A stretch of 64,000 nt of DNA. It comes from Foliamicus sp963666765. GTDB taxonomy: Bacteria > Pseudomonadota > Gammaproteobacteria > Steroidobacterales > Foliamicaceae. A program made the translations under genes and the position numbers. The notes beneath the pieces were generated by a model. The model was not told the DNA's origin. It ran no database searches and saw only the letters and a list, made by a program, of their open reading frames with translations. Location: positions 806,001 to 870,000 of the forward strand of contig OY762933.1 of the NCBI GenBank assembly GCA_963666765.1. The letters run 5' to 3'. Of the stretch, positions 8,438 to 17,080 are shown piece by piece. Each line of letters opens with the position of its first letter. The stretch's first letter is position 1.

Positions 8438-9609
8438 TGTTTTGCTCCTTGACGACTGATCTCCCTCACGTAACGCCCGTCCAGATCGCGGGCGCGCACA
8501 CAGCCCAACAAGGCGAGATCTCTCTCCACCTCGTCGCGCAGAATCTTCAGCGCGCGGTCCACTCCGGCTTCGCCGCCGGCCCCTAGGCCGTACAGGTAGC
8601 CGCGGCCGGTGGAACAGACGGTGGCGCCCAGCGCCAGGGCCTTCAGCACATGCGTGCCGCGCCGCACCCCGCCGTCAACGATGACTTCGGCGGAGTCGCC
8701 AATGGCGTCCCGGACCTCGCGCACGAGATCGACCGGGGCGGGCGTGCCGTCCAGTTGCCGTCCCCCATGATTCGAGAGCATGACCGCGCTTGCGCCGGCC
8801 TCCACCGAGCGGCGAGCGTCTTCCGCGCACATGACGCCCTTGATGGCGAACGGGCCACCCCACTGCTCGATCATGCGGGCGGCGTCGTCCCAGTTAACCG
8901 TCATATCAAACTGGCGGCCGACATAGCCCATCAGGTTGGTGTCTTCCGAATCGCGCAAGCGGTGGGAGAAATTGGCCATCTCCGCGGCGCCCGACGTGAG
9001 GTAGCGATATGCCCAGCTCACATGCCGGGCCACGTCCAGCTTGCTCATGAAGGTCAGCCTGGGCGGCACGGTCATGCCGGTATGGAAGTCGCGCTCGCGG
9101 TTGCCGCCCACCGGCACGTCCACCGTAAGACACAGTGCGGAATAGTTGGCCTCCCTGCAGCGTTCGATAAATTCGCGGTTCAGCCCCGGGTCCCTCAGCA
9201 CGTAGATCTGGAACATCCGCGGACCTTCGCTGGCCGCCGCCACGTCCTCGATGCTGGTGGAACCCAGCGTGGACAGCGAATACATCGTGCCCGACCTGTG
9301 CGCCGCCCGTACCGCGCCGACCTCGCCGTCATGGTGAAAGATCCGCGACATCCCGGTGGGCGAGAGGAACAGCGGCCATTCGAGCTCCTGACCCAGTACC
9401 GTGACGCTCGCGTCTATTTTCTCGACATTGACCAGGTAGCGCGGCAGCAGTTCGTAGTTCTCGAATGCCGCCGTGTTGTTATGCAACGACCATTCGTCAT
9501 CGGCCCCGCCCCGCATGTAGTGATACATCGGCGCGGGCAGCCGCTTGCGCGCCAGCTTGCGCAGGTCCTCCAGGTTGTAGCAGCGCTGGAGTTTTCTCTT
9601 CGACGCCAT
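8434..9609 (-). CDS. FMN-dependent alpha-hydroxy-acid oxidase/dehydrogenase (LldD-like)
   Basis: 391 residues, starting MASKRKLQRCYNLEDLRKLARKRLP. The start is fixed by ATGA overlap with the DadA-like gene; the frame stays open far upstream but only across that gene. The family motif SNHGGRQLD carries the catalytic His and Arg. FMN-binding blocks include LSPTGMSRIFHHDGE and VIVDGGVRRGTHVLKALALGA. The family oxidises L-lactate, glycolate, mandelate or other 2-hydroxy acids to 2-oxo acids. There is no signal peptide; it is cytoplasmic or membrane-associated. Placed between DadA-like and dehydratase genes, it fits a route converging on 2-oxo acids. Confidence 0.9.
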   Translation of the reverse strand: MASKRKLQRCYNLEDLRKLARKRLPAPMYHYMRGGADDEWSLHNNTAAFENYELLPRYLVNVEKIDASVTVLGQELEWPLFLSPTGMSRIFHHDGEVGAVRAAHRSGTMYSLSTLGSTSIEDVAAASEGPRMFQIYVLRDPGLNREFIERCREANYSALCLTVDVPVGGNRERDFHTGMTVPPRLTFMSKLDVARHVSWAYRYLTSGAAEMANFSHRLRDSEDTNLMGYVGRQFDMTVNWDDAARMIEQWGGPFAIKGVMCAEDARRSVEAGASAVMLSNHGGRQLDGTPAPVDLVREVRDAIGDSAEVIVDGGVRRGTHVLKALALGATVCSTGRGYLYGLGAGGEAGVDRALKILRDEVERDLALLGCVRARDLDGRYVREISRQGAKQ

Positions 9610-10877
9610 CAGTCGAACCTCGCCAGCGCGTAGTCCTCCAGCGGAAATCCCCGGCCGCCGCCGATCATCTGCTCCGCCAGGGCCCTTCCAGTGCCGGCGG
9701 CCATGGACCAGCCCAAGTGTCCATGCCCTGTGGCCAGAGACAATCCGTCCACTCGCGTCGGGCCGATGATCGGCACTCCGTCGGGCGAAGCGGGCCGCAG
9801 GCCGCACCAGGCCTGAATGTCTTCCGCAGCGATGCGCCCGGCGTGACGGGGCAGCACCTGGGCGAGCAAATTGCGCAGGTTGGCAACGCGCTCCGGCGAC
9901 AGATTCAGGTTGAAGCCGGTGAACTCCACCGTCCCCCCTACCCGTATGCGCCTGCCTCCAAGCGGAACGACGCCGGCCTTGTAGCGGTCGTCCAGAACCG
10001 CGTGCCGCAACGGAACCAGTTCTTCCGGCATCGGCGCGGTCAGAGAATAGCCCTTGGCCGGGCAAACGGGCACGCGCAAACCCAGGGGGGCAACCAGTTG
10101 CGGCGTATAGCTGCCTGCCGCCACTATCACCTGCTCCGCTGCGATCTCTTCGCCATTGCTCAAGCGTACACCGCGAACCCGTCCCCGCCGCACCCGCATT
10201 CCCTGCACGGTTGTGCCGAACCGGAACGTCGCTCCCCGGCGTTGCGCATGCCGCTGCAGGCCGCAGCTAAACTTGTAGGCATCACCGACTTCGTCCGCGG
10301 CGTAGTAAAAGCCGCCGGCCAATTCGTCCTGTATCGGCTCCAGCGCCGGTTCCATTTCTACTAGCGAGGCCGGCGTAAGCTCCTTCGCCGGTACGTCGTC
10401 CGCACCGAGAAGGCGGTTGCGATCCCGTCCCCTGTTCATGCCGGCCTCGTCTCGGCATACCTCCATGACGCCCGACAGGTCGGCCTCATATTCCACTGCA
10501 GCTTCCGACCTTAATTCTCTCAGCATATTAATAGTATAGTTACATAATCTTAAGTTCTTTTTAAGATTGATCTCGTGGCGGGCGGGGCGGCTGTCGCGCA
10601 GGAAGCGCAGGCCCCAGGGGATTATCCCCGGGAAGGCGGCAGGACGTAACAGAAGCGCCGCTTCCTTTCGTCCCAGATACCGGATGAGCTTCAGCCACAC
10701 GCCGGGAGCATTCCACGGCGCCGAAAGGCTGGGCGTCAGCATGCTGCCGTTGGCGAAGCTGGTCTCCAGGGCGGGGCCATCGCGTCTTTCCAATACGGTC
10801 ACGCGAGCGCCGGCGCGAACGAGATACCAGGCTGCGGTGACGCCGATGACACCGCAGCCGACGATGATTACATGCAT
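9609..10877 (-). CDS. DadA-like FAD-dependent D-amino-acid dehydrogenase
   Basis: 422 residues. The N-terminal dinucleotide fold reads VGCGVIGVTAAWYLVRAGARVTVLER; the C-terminal block GLRPASPDGVPIIGPT with TGHGHLGWSMAAGTGR is characteristic of the DadA/DAO family. It is expected to deaminate D-amino acids or oxidise related amines at the inner membrane face. Oddity: codons around 10505-10570 are AT-rich and rare (TTA, AGA, TGT, ATT) within an otherwise GC-rich gene, encoding KKNLRLCNYTINMLRELR, and they contain an inverted repeat. Its ATG is 19 bases after the amidotransferase stop and its stop overlaps the next start. Confidence 0.9.
   Translation of the reverse strand: MHVIIVGCGVIGVTAAWYLVRAGARVTVLERRDGPALETSFANGSMLTPSLSAPWNAPGVWLKLIRYLGRKEAALLLRPAAFPGIIPWGLRFLRDSRPARHEINLKKNLRLCNYTINMLRELRSEAAVEYEADLSGVMEVCRDEAGMNRGRDRNRLLGADDVPAKELTPASLVEMEPALEPIQDELAGGFYYAADEVGDAYKFSCGLQRHAQRRGATFRFGTTVQGMRVRRGRVRGVRLSNGEEIAAEQVIVAAGSYTPQLVAPLGLRVPVCPAKGYSLTAPMPEELVPLRHAVLDDRYKAGVVPLGGRRIRVGGTVEFTGFNLNLSPERVANLRNLLAQVLPRHAGRIAAEDIQAWCGLRPASPDGVPIIGPTRVDGLSLATGHGHLGWSMAAGTGRALAEQMIGGGRGFPLEDYALARFD
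10548..10566. repeat. AT-rich inverted repeat inside the DadA-like gene
   Basis: TCTTAA and TTAAGA flank a 7-base spacer, inside about 60 bases of unusually AT-rich coding sequence. Seen directly. It may be a rare-codon cluster, an internal promoter region or simply local composition. Confidence 0.6.
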
Positions 10878-10896
10878 GACGGGGCCGAGCGGCGTA

Positions 10897-11610
10897 TCAG
10901 GCGGAGATCATGCGGGCAAAACGCGTGTATACGCGACGGCCGATATCCTCCGAGCGGGCCATGTAGGTCTCGGTATCGGCGAGGATGCGCGGGGCGCTGA
11001 TGCGGCCTTCCTTGCCCAGCCATCCGCGCGCGGAGTCCCTGCTGACCCATTCCCTGATCATCGACTCCATTATCTCCAGATGAAATTGCACTGCGTAGCC
11101 GTTCTCGCCGTAACGAAACGCCTGGTTGGCGCAATCCGGTGAGGACGCAAGCAGAACGGCGTCCTTCGGGAGGTCGAAGGTGTCCCCGTGCCACTGCAGG
11201 ACAACCTCGTTCAGGTCGAGTTCGGAGAACAACGCGTCGCCTTGTCCGGCGTCGGTCGTGGTCAGATCGTACCACCCTACTTCGCGAACCGGGTTCGGGT
11301 ATACCTCGCTGCCCAGGACCTTGGCCATGATCTGCGCGCCCAGGCACACGCCCACCAGCGGCGCCGAGCGCTCCATCGCCTCGGCGCAAAGGCGCTCGAC
11401 CTGCAACAGATAGGGATAGCGGTCGGTCTCGTTGGCGCCCATCGGCCCGCCCATCACGACCAGGCCGGCATGCCCGTCAAGGCTCGGTTCGGCCGAAGCG
11501 TCCTGCTGGAAATCGACGATATTGAGCTCAAGGCCCTCGTCCCGGAGTAGCTGTTCCAGCATGCCCTCGGTCTCGTAGCTTACGTTGCGGATAACAAGTA
11601 CTTTCTTCAT
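10897..11610 (-). CDS. Class I glutamine amidotransferase-like protein
   Basis: 237 residues with a full catalytic triad: nucleophile Cys89 in GVCLGAQIMA, then His177 and Glu179 in AVQFHLEI. The oxyanion strand is MGGPMGANE. It resembles stand-alone GMP-synthase-like amidotransferases, a group that includes gamma-glutamyl hydrolases acting on polyamine or amino-acid conjugates. No synthetase domain is attached. It heads the operon with DadA-like, LldD-like and dehydratase genes, so hydrolysis of a gamma-glutamyl or amide substrate that feeds them is plausible but inferred. Confidence 0.88.
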   Translation of the reverse strand: MKKVLVIRNVSYETEGMLEQLLRDEGLELNIVDFQQDASAEPSLDGHAGLVVMGGPMGANETDRYPYLLQVERLCAEAMERSAPLVGVCLGAQIMAKVLGSEVYPNPVREVGWYDLTTTDAGQGDALFSELDLNEVVLQWHGDTFDLPKDAVLLASSPDCANQAFRYGENGYAVQFHLEIMESMIREWVSRDSARGWLGKEGRISAPRILADTETYMARSEDIGRRVYTRFARMISA

Positions 11611-11674
11611 CGCTTCAGTTCGGACCCGGCCGGGTGGATTTTACTGCCGCAACCGTAGAATTGCGCATTCCGGA

Positions 11675-11947
11675 ATGCGCGCAACCCTGGTCCGGGCCTT
11701 CGGCATCAAGAACCAGGAAAATGCGGAAGTAGGCCGTCTGGAGGCCGCCATTCGCGAGGTGCGGGACGCAATCGAGGCGATTGACGATGAGATCGCGGCA
11801 GCTGAATTGCAGTTGAAGTTCCTGGAGGGACTGGCCCGGGAGTGCGCAGGAAGCGAACGCTGGCGAATCAATAACCGGTATGAAGTGAGCTACCCGGGGG
11901 ACACTGTGATTACGGAGCTGCCCGAGAACAGATCTCCCGGCTTATGA
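11675..11947 (+). CDS. Small coiled-coil protein, hypothetical
   Basis: 90 residues from ATG 11675. A strongly heptad-like helix (RLEAAIREVRDAIEAIDDEIAAAELQLKFLEGL, quoted here in part as a span at residues 21-53) is followed by a short polar tail (NNRYEVSYPGD). It is divergent from the amidotransferase gene with 64 bases between them, and its last 6 bases overlap the end of the methyltransferase gene. The amino-acid pattern looks genuine, but there is no recognisable family and no strong ribosome site. Confidence 0.45.
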   Translation: MRATLVRAFGIKNQENAEVGRLEAAIREVRDAIEAIDDEIAAAELQLKFLEGLARECAGSERWRINNRYEVSYPGDTVITELPENRSPGL

Positions 11948-12604
11948 GCCGATCCGCACGCTGTAGGCGGTTTCGGCGAGACCGACCAGGCCCCGCCCCT
12001 CCAGGTTCGCACCCTCGGTGTTGATCTGGCGGGCCAAAAGGCGCCTCACCCGGCAACGGGGGCCAAGCAATTCGCGCAGGCGTGCCTCGTCGATGGAAAA
12101 CGGCGGCCCGTCCATGGCATCCGGCGGGTATTCCAGGCAGCTGATCATTCCCACGGCGCCCGCCGGAAGCAGCCGCACAAGCTGACGCGCGTAGTCCGGC
12201 TGCATTTCCGGAGGCATGGCCACCAGCGCCGCGCGGTCGTAGAAGGCTGCAATCGGCCCCAGGTCGGCTGCCGTAGCGGAGAAGAAGTCGCCCTGCAGGA
12301 TCCGGTAAGGGCCGCCGCCGAACACGCGAAACGCGCCGATGCTCGCCGTGTCCGAGTTGAGCCCGAGCCCTTCGAAGAACGCCTCGCAGGCTACCGGGCT
12401 CACTTCCACGCCAACCACCTCGTGCCCCTGGTCGGCCAGCCAGCACATGTCCAGTGATTTCCCGCAAAGCGGAACAAGCACCGCGCCACCCACCGGGGCC
12501 GCCACCGAAGGCCACCAATCCTGCAGCGACTCGTTAACCGACTCCTGGTGAAAGCCCGTCTCACCCAGTTCCCATTTCTTGAGCCAGAAGTCCGCTTCCA
12601 TCAT
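11942..12604 (-). CDS. tpm: Thiopurine S-methyltransferase family protein
   Basis: 220 residues, close to the usual bacterial TPMT length. It starts with the family signature ADFWLKKWELGETGFHQ; VLVPLCGKSLDMCWLADQGH is the SAM-binding motif, followed by VVGVEVSP. The family transfers methyl from SAM to thio-, seleno- or telluro-compounds, in bacteria often linked to metalloid methylation. Two ATGs in tandem (12604 and 12601) overlap the stop of the PQQ dehydrogenase gene, so it is translationally coupled as the last gene of the minus arm. Confidence 0.92.
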   Translation of the reverse strand: MMEADFWLKKWELGETGFHQESVNESLQDWWPSVAAPVGGAVLVPLCGKSLDMCWLADQGHEVVGVEVSPVACEAFFEGLGLNSDTASIGAFRVFGGGPYRILQGDFFSATAADLGPIAAFYDRAALVAMPPEMQPDYARQLVRLLPAGAVGMISCLEYPPDAMDGPPFSIDEARLRELLGPRCRVRRLLARQINTEGANLEGRGLVGLAETAYSVRIGS

Positions 12605-14607
12605 TCAGGCAGGCTGTAGGCCACAACCGAATCGCCCTTCTTGTACGGATACACCCAGTTGTGGCCTCCTGTCGCGACCACCACATATTGCTTGCCGGCC
12701 ACCATGTAGGTCATGGGCGTCGCATTGGCGGAAGTCGGACCGTCAAACTCCCAGAGCAATTCGCCGGTTTGGGTGTTGTAAGCGCGGAACCGGTCGTCCG
12801 CGGTCGCTCCGATGAATACCAGCCCTCCGCCGGTGGCGATCGGCCCGCCGGCGAACGGCGTGCCCCACCGGAACGGGACCGGAACCGGGGCCAGCTTGTC
12901 GATCAGGCCCAGGGGCACTTCCCACCTGATCTCGCCCTCCGCCATGTCCACCGCCACCAGCTTGGCCCAGGGCGGCTCGGTACAGGGCATCATGAAGGGC
13001 GAGAGCAGCGGTCCCTGCTCCAGGCCGTAATCCGTCCCCTCGATATAGCCGGGCGGACCGATCGGCAGGCCAGCGGTAGGAAGGCGGGCCGATTCGGGAT
13101 CGAGCTCCTCTTTGGGTATCAGCCTTACCCGGTAGGGGGACTGGCCGACGGGAGTCACCAGGATATCGCCCTGGGGATCAAAGGCGCCGCCACCCCAGTT
13201 CATGCCGCCGCCGACGTTCGGCATCATCAGCGTGGCGGTCATGCCGGGCGGCGTGTAGATGGGGCCGTGGCGCATCGACTCGATCATTTCCCGGCACTTG
13301 CCCCTGTCGTACGGGGTGATGCCCCAGGCGTCCTCCGGCGAGATTCCATGCTTCACCAGCGGTGGCGGCCTGACCGGAAACGGCTGGGTGGGCGATACCC
13401 GGTCATCCGGCATCCCGTCAGTGGGCACGGGCAGTTCCTTGATTTCGAAGAACGGTTCGCCGGTGTAGCGATGGAAGGTGAACACCATGCCCTGCTTGGT
13501 CAGCTGCATGACCACCGGAACCCGTTCCCCGTCGCGGGTAATCTCGGCCAGGATGGGGCTGGTGGGCACGTCCCAGTCCCACAGGTCGTGATGCAGGACC
13601 TGGTAGTGCCAGACCAATTCGCCCGTTGCCGCGCGCAGCACAACGAGCGAGTTCGCATACAGGTTGTTGCCGGGACGCTTGCCCCCGTAGAAATTGGGCG
13701 CCGGGCTGGCCGTTGGAATGAACACCAGGTCGTGCTCGCTGTCCCAGGTGAAATTGATCCACGCGTTGGCGCCGCCAACGTGGTACGCGGTGCTCTGGGG
13801 GTCGTCCGCGGGTTCGCGGATCAGCGTGTCGAAGGTCCACAAATGCTCGCCGGTTCTCGCGCTGAAGGCGCGCACCGCGCCGTTCATGGAGCTGGCGTCC
13901 CTGAACTTGTCGGCGGTCCCGCCGACGATGAGCACGCCATTGACCACCGCCACCGGCGAGTTCAACTGCATCGTGAGGAGCTGATTGACGGGCTTGAGCT
14001 GCATGATGACCGGCGTAACGTCGACAAAGCCGTCTTCCCCGAAGTCCGCACACAAGGCGCCGCTCCTGGCGTCGATGGCCGCCAGGCGCCGGTCGTTCGT
14101 GGCCAGCAATATGCGGTGGGCGCATGCGGCGTCCTCCGCCGCCTGCGGATCGCGCCAGTAGGTCACGCCGCGGCAATTGAAACGCCCCGCGTACGGCGTG
14201 AGGTCGATCTCGGGGTCAAAGTCCCACCGCTGTTCGCCCGTGGCGGGATCCAGCGCGATGATCCGGTTGAACGGGTCGCAGAGCACCAGATGCCGGCCCG
14301 CCTCCTCCGGCAGGAGTATGGGCGTGACCTGAAAACCCACCGCGCCATAAAGATGTGGCGCCCGTTCCAGATGACCTGTGTTGTGGATCCAGGCGATCTC
14401 CAGCTTGCCGACGTTGGAGCGATTGATCTGGCTCAACGGCGAATAACGCGTGCCACCCTCCTGGCCGGCATAAGTAGGCCAGCCCGGGTCGCCAACATGG
14501 GGATACTCCGTGACCACCTGTTCGTCCCCGTTCTCACACCCTCCGAGTACAAAAATACCCAGGAGCAGTACGAACAGCGGGAGCCTGACTCTCGGTATCT
14601 TGCGCAT
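12601..14607 (-). CDS. PQQ-dependent dehydrogenase (glucose-dehydrogenase family), lipoprotein form
   Basis: 668 residues with a lipoprotein signal (LLLGIFVLGGC). Beta-propeller quinoprotein blocks are clear: GGTRYSPLSQINRSNVGKLEIAW, quoted in part, then ATGEQRWDFDP, GVLIVGGTADKF, LWDWDVPTSP, TGELLWEF and a C-terminal YMVAGKQYVVVATGGH. It lacks the five N-terminal membrane helices of membrane glucose dehydrogenase and would be tethered by lipid. It oxidises alcohols or sugars in the periplasm, passing electrons to the respiratory chain. Sitting next to esterase and aldehyde dehydrogenase genes, it may act on an alcohol or aldehyde from the same pathway. Confidence 0.92.
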   Translation of the reverse strand: MRKIPRVRLPLFVLLLGIFVLGGCENGDEQVVTEYPHVGDPGWPTYAGQEGGTRYSPLSQINRSNVGKLEIAWIHNTGHLERAPHLYGAVGFQVTPILLPEEAGRHLVLCDPFNRIIALDPATGEQRWDFDPEIDLTPYAGRFNCRGVTYWRDPQAAEDAACAHRILLATNDRRLAAIDARSGALCADFGEDGFVDVTPVIMQLKPVNQLLTMQLNSPVAVVNGVLIVGGTADKFRDASSMNGAVRAFSARTGEHLWTFDTLIREPADDPQSTAYHVGGANAWINFTWDSEHDLVFIPTASPAPNFYGGKRPGNNLYANSLVVLRAATGELVWHYQVLHHDLWDWDVPTSPILAEITRDGERVPVVMQLTKQGMVFTFHRYTGEPFFEIKELPVPTDGMPDDRVSPTQPFPVRPPPLVKHGISPEDAWGITPYDRGKCREMIESMRHGPIYTPPGMTATLMMPNVGGGMNWGGGAFDPQGDILVTPVGQSPYRVRLIPKEELDPESARLPTAGLPIGPPGYIEGTDYGLEQGPLLSPFMMPCTEPPWAKLVAVDMAEGEIRWEVPLGLIDKLAPVPVPFRWGTPFAGGPIATGGGLVFIGATADDRFRAYNTQTGELLWEFDGPTSANATPMTYMVAGKQYVVVATGGHNWVYPYKKGDSVVAYSLPE

Positions 14608-14632
14608 TGTGTCGCAGTTCCCGGGCGGCGGT

Positions 14633-15580
14633 TCAGCCGTGCGCCGCGAAATGTTGGGCGAGTGCCTTGAAGCGGCGGCGCAACTCCTGTTCGCCTAATC
14701 GAGTCGGTAGCCTGTCGAAGCCATGTGGCGCACCCGGGACCTTGTGCAGGTCAACCGGCACGTTGCTCGCGCGCAGGCGGCTTGCGTACTCGATAGATTC
14801 TTCGTAGAACAGGTCCTGATCGCCGATGCACAGGTAAGTCGGTGGCAGTCCATCGAGATTTTGCGCTCTCGCCGGCGATGCGAACGGGGAGACGCTTTGA
14901 GAGAAGTCGTTGGGACTCAAATAGACTTCCCATGCGAATCGGTTGTGGTCCGGGCCCCACAGCCAAAAGCTGGCGCCAGCTTCTCGCGCGGCTCGTACGT
15001 TGCGGTGATCGAGCATCGGATAAATAAGGCATTGATATGTAATAACGCCCGGCCGTCGATCCCGGCACCGCAAGGCCAGCGCAGCCGCCAGGCCACCGCC
15101 GGCGCTGGCGCCGCCGAGCGCAAGCGATTGCGTGTCTATGGAAAGCGCTTCGGCATTCTCAAGAATCCAGCCCAACGCAGCATCGCAGTCATCGAGAGCC
15201 GCCGGATAAGGGTGCTCGGGCGCCAACCGATAGTCGACCGAAACAATCAGACAGCCCAGCTCATCGACCATGCGACACAAAAGCAACTCGTCCATCTCGG
15301 GACAACCCAGAATGTAGCCGCCGCCGTGGACCCACAACAGGCACGGCCGCGGTCCGGGCGCATCAGGGCCCGAATACAGTCGAAGCCGCAGGGTCTGGTT
15401 GGGGGATGGTCCGGCAATTTTCTCGTCAGCAACACTGACATGATCGTATCCCTCGATCACAGCCGCGGCCTCCAGCGACATACGGTTCAACTCGCTTCGC
15501 GTCTGCCTGAGGCTTTCTTTCGTCAATTCCAACTGCGGGAATTGATCGAGAAAGGGCAGCAGTTCCGCGTTTATGCTCAC
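14633..15580 (-). CDS. Alpha/beta hydrolase of the hormone-sensitive-lipase (HSL) esterase family
   Basis: 315 residues. The HGGGYILG oxyanion motif and the GASAGGG nucleophile elbow define the HSL/family IV esterases; the acid and His fall in IGDQDLF and PGAPHGF. It starts with GTG at 15580, whose first base is the last base of the TAG of the aldehyde dehydrogenase gene. No signal peptide: cytoplasmic. It likely opens an ester or lactone in the pathway served by the locus. Substrate unknown. Confidence 0.9.
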   Translation of the reverse strand: MSINAELLPFLDQFPQLELTKESLRQTRSELNRMSLEAAAVIEGYDHVSVADEKIAGPSPNQTLRLRLYSGPDAPGPRPCLLWVHGGGYILGCPEMDELLLCRMVDELGCLIVSVDYRLAPEHPYPAALDDCDAALGWILENAEALSIDTQSLALGGASAGGGLAAALALRCRDRRPGVITYQCLIYPMLDHRNVRAAREAGASFWLWGPDHNRFAWEVYLSPNDFSQSVSPFASPARAQNLDGLPPTYLCIGDQDLFYEESIEYASRLRASNVPVDLHKVPGAPHGFDRLPTRLGEQELRRRFKALAQHFAAHG

Positions 15581-17067
15581 TACGTCAACCTCCTGGGTAG
15601 GGGATTGACACGCATCTTAATGTGCTTGGGCTCAAGAAACGTCTCCAGGCCCTCGGGGCCAAGCTCTCGACCGAAGCCACTGAGTTTCCAGCCCCCGAAA
15701 GGGGCCTGCAGTTCCGATGTGTCGGACACGTTGATGCCGACCGCACCGAATTCCAGGCGATCGGCAAACGCCCAGGCGCGCTCCAGGTCCTCGGAGTACA
15801 CATAGGCCGCCAGGCCGAATCGAAGGCTGTTCGACACCGACAGCAGTTCTTCAAGCGAACCGCACTGCCTGATTGCGGCTACCGGCCCGTATGTTTCCTC
15901 CTTCATGGGCAAACTGTCGAGTGAAGTCCCGTCGAGCAGCGTGGGTTGGAAAAACAGACCCTTCTCCAGCCTGCCGGTTACCGCAGGACCGCCGCCGGTC
16001 AGGACTTCGGCGCCCCTGGCCGCGGCGTCGTCGATATGCCGTTGGGAGCGCTCGATAACGGCCTGTGTCGTCACCGGCCCATACAGCGTGCCGGGATCAA
16101 GACCCGGAGCCAATTCGATCTTTCGTGTTTCTTCCACCAGCGCATCCACGAATGGCTCATGCGCATCGGAATGGGTCAGGATCCGGTTGACCGTAATGCA
16201 GATTTGCCCCATGTTCGAGAACGATCGGCGCATCGCCGCCCTGGCAGCCGCCTCGATGTCGGCATCGGGCAGCACGACAAAGGGTGCGTGACCCCCCAGT
16301 TCCAGCGACACGCGCTTGAGGTTGCCGGCTGCGTTACGCATGATGTCCTGCCCGGCCGCGATGGACGCGGTAGCGGAAATACACGCGACATCCGGATGTT
16401 TCGCCAGCTCGGCGCCGGCTTCCGGACCGGTTCCCGGCAAATTGGCCAGCACCCCATCAGGAACGCCTGCCTCGACAAAACACTCCGCGACGACGGCGAT
16501 GGCAAAGGGCGTCTCAGGCGGCGGTTTGACCACGACCGGGCAGCCGGCCGCCAGGGCCGGCGCAACTTTCCAGCAGTACAGGTCCACCGGGTAGTTCCAG
16601 GGCACGATGGCGCCCACGATTCCGACCGGGAAATACGATACGACGTTCTTGACGTTCGCCAGCGAGGAAGGCCGCAGCGAGCCGAACCTGCGCCGGCCTT
16701 CCTCGGCGTAATAGCGGATGACCTGGATTCCGAAACCAATTTCCTTGCGGCTGTCGCAAAGCGGCTTGCCCTGCTCCCGCGTCAGGAGCTCTGCAATCTC
16801 GCCGGTTCGGGCCTCGATCCGGTCCGCGGCGCGGTGAAGGATCGCGGCGCGCTCGTCGGCGTGCGTTTCCCCCCAGGCCGATTTCGCCCGCAGCGCATGG
16901 CCGACGGCCCGGTCGATATCGCCGGCGCCGGCCAGCGCGCAGCGCCCAACCCGCGACCCGTCGGCAGGATCAACAACGTCGTGCCACTCGCCGGACGCCG
17001 GGGCGTGAAATTCGCCCCCGTAGAAAAGCGGGCACTCAAGTGCCGTGTCAAGCCGATTCTCTCGCAT
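15580..17067 (-). CDS. NAD(P)-dependent aldehyde dehydrogenase
   Basis: 495 residues, full-length ALDH. Seen are the cofactor block IVGAIVPWNYPVDL, the general-base glutamate in LELGGHAP, the catalytic cysteine in NMGQICITVNR, and the C-terminal APFGGWKLSGFGRE. It converts an aldehyde, often a succinate-semialdehyde-like compound, to the acid. It lies 13 bases after the SIS gene and overlaps the esterase by one base, so it is an operon member. Confidence 0.93.
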   Translation of the reverse strand: MRENRLDTALECPLFYGGEFHAPASGEWHDVVDPADGSRVGRCALAGAGDIDRAVGHALRAKSAWGETHADERAAILHRAADRIEARTGEIAELLTREQGKPLCDSRKEIGFGIQVIRYYAEEGRRRFGSLRPSSLANVKNVVSYFPVGIVGAIVPWNYPVDLYCWKVAPALAAGCPVVVKPPPETPFAIAVVAECFVEAGVPDGVLANLPGTGPEAGAELAKHPDVACISATASIAAGQDIMRNAAGNLKRVSLELGGHAPFVVLPDADIEAAARAAMRRSFSNMGQICITVNRILTHSDAHEPFVDALVEETRKIELAPGLDPGTLYGPVTTQAVIERSQRHIDDAAARGAEVLTGGGPAVTGRLEKGLFFQPTLLDGTSLDSLPMKEETYGPVAAIRQCGSLEELLSVSNSLRFGLAAYVYSEDLERAWAFADRLEFGAVGINVSDTSELQAPFGGWKLSGFGRELGPEGLETFLEPKHIKMRVNPLPRRLT

Positions 17068-17080
17068 CAGGAGCGGGAGG

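Noticed and set aside
8434..10065. Longer in-frame version of the LldD-like protein, starting inside the DadA-like gene
   Set aside because: The extra residues are Arg/Gly-rich, out of frame with the DadA-like gene, and the ATGA overlap at 9609 gives the natural start.
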